Part shown: positions 5,294 through 7,507 of the stretch, one piece after another
Layout of the letters: each line of letters starts with the position of its first letter
Numbering within the stretch: the first letter of the stretch is position 1
Assembly (NCBI GenBank): GCA_009885605.1
Contig: VFKK01000019.1
Span: 1 to 7,507 of the forward strand
Source: Cyclobacteriaceae bacterium
GTDB taxonomy: Bacteria; Bacteroidota; Bacteroidia; Cytophagales; Cyclobacteriaceae
Length of the DNA: 7,507 bases
Direction: 5' to 3'
The notes under the pieces: generated by a model
The model's database searches: none
The model's input: the letters and a program-made list of their open reading frames with translations, nothing else
What the model was told of the DNA's origin: nothing
Made by a program: the position numbers and the translations under genes

Positions 5294-7159
5294 TTATCTC
5301 CCTAAATAAACAGTTATTATAGATAAATCCGCAGGAGAAACACCACTAATTCTAGAAGCTTGGCCGAGGGTTTCAGGGCGGATTTTGGTCAGTTTTTGTT
5401 TTCCTTCATTTGAAAGAGCCGGAATAGCCAAATAGTCAAATTTTAAAGGAATTTGGTAATTTTCCATATTCGATAATTTATCTACCATTTGTTGCTCCTT
5501 ATCAATATAGCTGTCGTATTTGATTTGAATTTCTGCTTGCTCCAAAACCTCCTGAGAATATTGGGATAAGTATTTATTCAATTCCCCATCCATTGATTGA
5601 AGTTCTTTAATTCCAATTTGTGGTCTCTTCAGCAGTTTTTCAGCAGAGATTTTTTCTTTGATAGCAGCTGTATCAATTCCTTCCAGGCCATCATTAAACA
5701 TCTCTGGCGAAAGTTTTTTTTGCTTAAGATCATTTATTAATCGGGCTGTATCATTTTTTTTGTCCAGCATCTTGTCCAGTCTTTGATCAGATGCCAATCC
5801 GATTTGATAGCCAAGTTGTGTGAGCCTCAAATCGGCATTGTCTTGTCGGAGCAGTAATCTGAATTCAGCTCGGGAAGTAAACATTCTATATGGTTCTTCG
5901 GTGCCTTTGTTAACCAGATCGTCCACCAACACTCCGATGTAAGCTTCAGATCTTTTTAAAAGCAACGGATCTTTCTCCTGCACCTTTAAACTGGCGTTGA
6001 TTCCTGCAACCAACCCTTGACAAGCTGCCTCTTCGTATCCCGTTGTTCCGTTTATTTGACCTGCGAAATATAAGTTTTCAATCAACTGTGTTTCCAGGGT
6101 TAATTTAAGCTGTGTTGGCGGGAAGTAATCATACTCAATTGCATATCCAGGTCGGAACATTTTAGCATTTTCGAATCCTGGAATTTTTCTCAAGGCTTTG
6201 TATTGAATGTCTTCCGGAAGTGAAGTAGAAAATCCATTTACATAAATTTCGACGGTATCCCATCCTTCTGGTTCCACAAAAATTTGATGCCTGTCTCTCT
6301 CAGCAAATCGATTGATTTTATCTTCGATAGAAGGGCAATATCTTGGACCCAACCCTTGAATTCTGCCATTAAACATAGGAGATCTGTCAAAACCCTCTTC
6401 CAGTGTTGAATGAACATCTTTATTTGTGTAGGTGATCCAGCAAGATCTTTGTTTTTTCAGTGTTTGGGTTTCGTCAGAATAGCTAAACTTTTCAGGATTT
6501 TCATCTCCTATTTGCTCTTCCATTTTAGAATAATCAAGGCTTCTTCCATCTACTCTTGGCGGAGTTCCTGTTTTCATTCTTCCGGCTTCAAAACCCAACT
6601 CAACGAGTTGTTCTGTGATGCCTTTTGCTGCTGCCTCTCCGGTTCTTCCTCCTCCGAAGTTTTTTTCTCCGATATGGATTTTTCCATTCAGGAAGGTACC
6701 ATTGGTTAAAACAACACTTTCTGATTCAATTTCAATTCCGATTCCTGTCCTTACTCCTCTTACTCTTCCGTTCTTAACAAGCATTCCGGTAATCATTTCC
6801 TGCCAAAAATCAACATTTGGTGTATGTTCGAGTGCTATTCTCCATTCTTCCGCAAATCTCATTCTGTCGCTTTGACATCTCGGAGACCACATAGCAGGCC
6901 CCTTAGATCTATTTAGCATCCGGAATTGTATCATTGATTTATCGGATATGATTCCCGACATTCCCCCTATTGCGTCAATCTCTCTTACAATCTGACCTTT
7001 GGCGACACCTCCCATTGCTGGATTACATGACATTTGGGCGATTGTGTTCATGTTCATCGTACAAAGAAGGACTGATGAGCCCATCTTAGCTGCTGCATGT
7101 GCGGCTTCGCACCCGGCATGACCAGCTCCTACTACGATTACATCATATTTTGGAAACAT
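5294..7159 (-). CDS. mnmG: tRNA uridine-5-carboxymethylaminomethyl(34) synthesis protein MnmG (GidA)
   Basis: A 621-residue FAD protein of full family length. With MnmE (not in this window) it installs the carboxymethylaminomethyl or aminomethyl group on U34 of tRNAs reading mixed codon boxes, using methylene-tetrahydrofolate and NADH. Visible features are the Rossmann FAD motif VVGAGHAGCEAA (9-20), SCNPAMGGVAKGQ (44-56), RSKGPAMWSPRCQ (84-96), GTFLNG (154-159), KTGTPPRV (196-203), GPRYCPSIEDK (271-281) with the conserved cysteine at 275 (equivalent to Cys277 of E. coli), AGQINGTTGYEEAACQG (366-382) and PYRMFTSRAEFRLLLRQDNAD (423-443). The C-terminal helical region continues to SIITVYLGR. The ATG at 7157-7159 gives the usual N-terminus. 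A 64-bp gap to ybeY holds two parS sites, so any mnmG promoter there would overlap ParB binding. The downstream methyltransferase follows after 1 bp. No damage seen. Confidence 0.97.
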   Translation of the reverse strand: MFPKYDVIVVGAGHAGCEAAHAAAKMGSSVLLCTMNMNTIAQMSCNPAMGGVAKGQIVREIDAIGGMSGIISDKSMIQFRMLNRSKGPAMWSPRCQSDRMRFAEEWRIALEHTPNVDFWQEMITGMLVKNGRVRGVRTGIGIEIESESVVLTNGTFLNGKIHIGEKNFGGGRTGEAAAKGITEQLVELGFEAGRMKTGTPPRVDGRSLDYSKMEEQIGDENPEKFSYSDETQTLKKQRSCWITYTNKDVHSTLEEGFDRSPMFNGRIQGLGPRYCPSIEDKINRFAERDRHQIFVEPEGWDTVEIYVNGFSTSLPEDIQYKALRKIPGFENAKMFRPGYAIEYDYFPPTQLKLTLETQLIENLYFAGQINGTTGYEEAACQGLVAGINASLKVQEKDPLLLKRSEAYIGVLVDDLVNKGTEEPYRMFTSRAEFRLLLRQDNADLRLTQLGYQIGLASDQRLDKMLDKKNDTARLINDLKQKKLSPEMFNDGLEGIDTAAIKEKISAEKLLKRPQIGIKELQSMDGELNKYLSQYSQEVLEQAEIQIKYDSYIDKEQQMVDKLSNMENYQIPLKFDYLAIPALSNEGKQKLTKIRPETLGQASRISGVSPADLSIITVYLGR

Positions 7160-7175
7160 GATTCTTTTATGTTAG

Positions 7176-7191
7176 TGTTTCACGTGAAACG
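7176..7191. other. parS centromere-like site (ParB binding), copy 1
   Basis: TGTTTCACGTGAAACG matches the parS palindrome TGTTTCACGTGAAACA at 15 of 16 positions; the 14-bp core GTTTCACGTGAAAC (7177-7190) is a perfect palindrome. It lies 17-32 bp before the mnmG start codon. ParB binds such sites to load and spread, recruiting ParA and SMC for origin segregation. Chance occurrence is very unlikely with a second copy 31 bp away. Confidence 0.88.
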
Positions 7192-7206
7192 TCTAGGGCC
7201 CCGATC

Positions 7207-7222
7207 TGTTTCACGTGAAACA
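7207..7222. other. parS centromere-like site (ParB binding), copy 2
   Basis: TGTTTCACGTGAAACA is a perfect 16-bp palindrome and a full match to one canonical parS form. It ends one base before the ybeY stop codon. Its centre lies 31 bp from copy 1, about three helical turns, with a GC-rich GGGCCC (7196-7201) between. Two sites in a single short spacer, close to a DnaA-box cluster, mark an origin-proximal segregation locus. Confidence 0.92.
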
Positions 7223-7223
7223 T

Positions 7224-7507
7224 TTAAGTTTTATCAAATAATTCGATTGCAGCCTCTTCCTTGCCACGCATTTCAATAGACTGAGTTTTTGTCTTGTCTT
7301 CATAGCCCATTAAGTGGAATAGCCCGTGACTGATGACTCTGCTCAATTCTATTTCTTCAGTAAGGCTCAGTTGCTTTGCGTTATCTCTAACTCTGTCGAC
7401 ACTTATGAATATATCTCCTTCGATTATTCCTTCTTCTTCTGAATTGTCAAAAGTGATAATATCAGTAAGTGTATCGTGGTCTAAATAATCGAGATTCATC
7501 TTGTGCA
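7224..7507 (-). CDS. ybeY: rRNA maturation RNase YbeY (5' end outside window)
   Basis: This is the C-terminal part of YbeY, a metal-dependent single-strand endoribonuclease involved in 16S rRNA 3'-end maturation and ribosome quality control. The frame stays open to the window edge (codons CAC, AAG precede the internal ATG at 7497-7499), so that ATG is not the true start; the family is usually about 140-155 residues and 94 complete codons are visible here. Diagnostic segments are DHDTLTDIITFD, GDIFISVDRV and HGLFHLMGYEDK. The last is the metal-binding motif, with two histidines in HGLFH, but Asp where E. coli YbeY has its third histidine (GYDH). I recall such GYxD variants in other Bacteroidota, so this may be normal for the lineage. 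The stop is at 7224-7226, adjacent to a parS site and 64 bp before mnmG; co-transcription with mnmG is plausible. Confidence 0.92.
   Translation of the reverse strand, partial: HKMNLDYLDHDTLTDIITFDNSEEEGIIEGDIFISVDRVRDNAKQLSLTEEIELSRVISHGLFHLMGYEDKTKTQSIEMRGKEEAAIELFDKT

Noticed and set aside
1..7507. Mobile element, phage or defence island
   Set aside because: All genes are intact core functions with uniform character; no transposase, integrase, terminal repeats or target duplications were seen.

Overview
The window looks like a piece of ordinary core chromosome from a member of the Bacteroidota, most likely the Cytophagales (Cyclobacteriaceae/Algoriphagus-like). This placement rests on moderate-GC, AT-rich spacers, mostly missing Shine-Dalgarno motifs, and the gene set ybeY, mnmG, zinc-ribbon methyltransferase and Big_5-type Ig-like lipoprotein. 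It is an inference from recalled family features, not from a search. All six genes lie on the minus strand, so transcription runs from high to low coordinates: ybeY (5' end outside the window), mnmG, a class I methyltransferase, an Ig-like lipoprotein, a 451-bp gene-free gap, a long-chain acyl-CoA synthetase, a 265-bp gap, and a MarR-type regulator (3' end outside the window).

The most notable part is non-coding. The 2260-2710 gap and the adjoining end of the lipoprotein gene hold about ten DnaA-box-like 9-mers, in both orientations and partly in regular arrays. They surround a 51-bp tract that is about 90% A+T, with long inverted repeats alongside. This is the architecture expected of a chromosomal replication origin (oriC). 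About 4.5 kb away, the short ybeY-mnmG gap holds two parS-type palindromes (one perfect TGTTTCACGTGAAACA, one 15/16), which are ParB binding sites. Two independent origin-associated signals close to mnmG (gidA, a classical origin neighbour) make an origin-proximal location likely. dnaA, parA and parB are not in the window.

Region by region: 7224-7507 ybeY (16S rRNA maturation); 7160-7223 two parS sites; 5294-7159 mnmG (tRNA wobble uridine modification); 4396-5292 methyltransferase, starting 1 bp after mnmG; 2711-4399 lipoprotein with a GTG start, overlapping the methyltransferase stop by 4 bp; 2288-2726 the origin-like region; 511-2259 acyl-CoA synthetase; 246-510 a spacer with twin TATGCATGCAT palindromes in front of the regulator; 1-245 the MarR-type gene. 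The tight packing of mnmG, methyltransferase and lipoprotein points to one transcript. That transcript reads towards the origin. The acyl-CoA synthetase and regulator suggest a fatty-acid degradation locus continuing beyond the left edge. I saw no mobile element, CRISPR array, tRNA, rRNA or defence system, and no clearly new multi-gene system.
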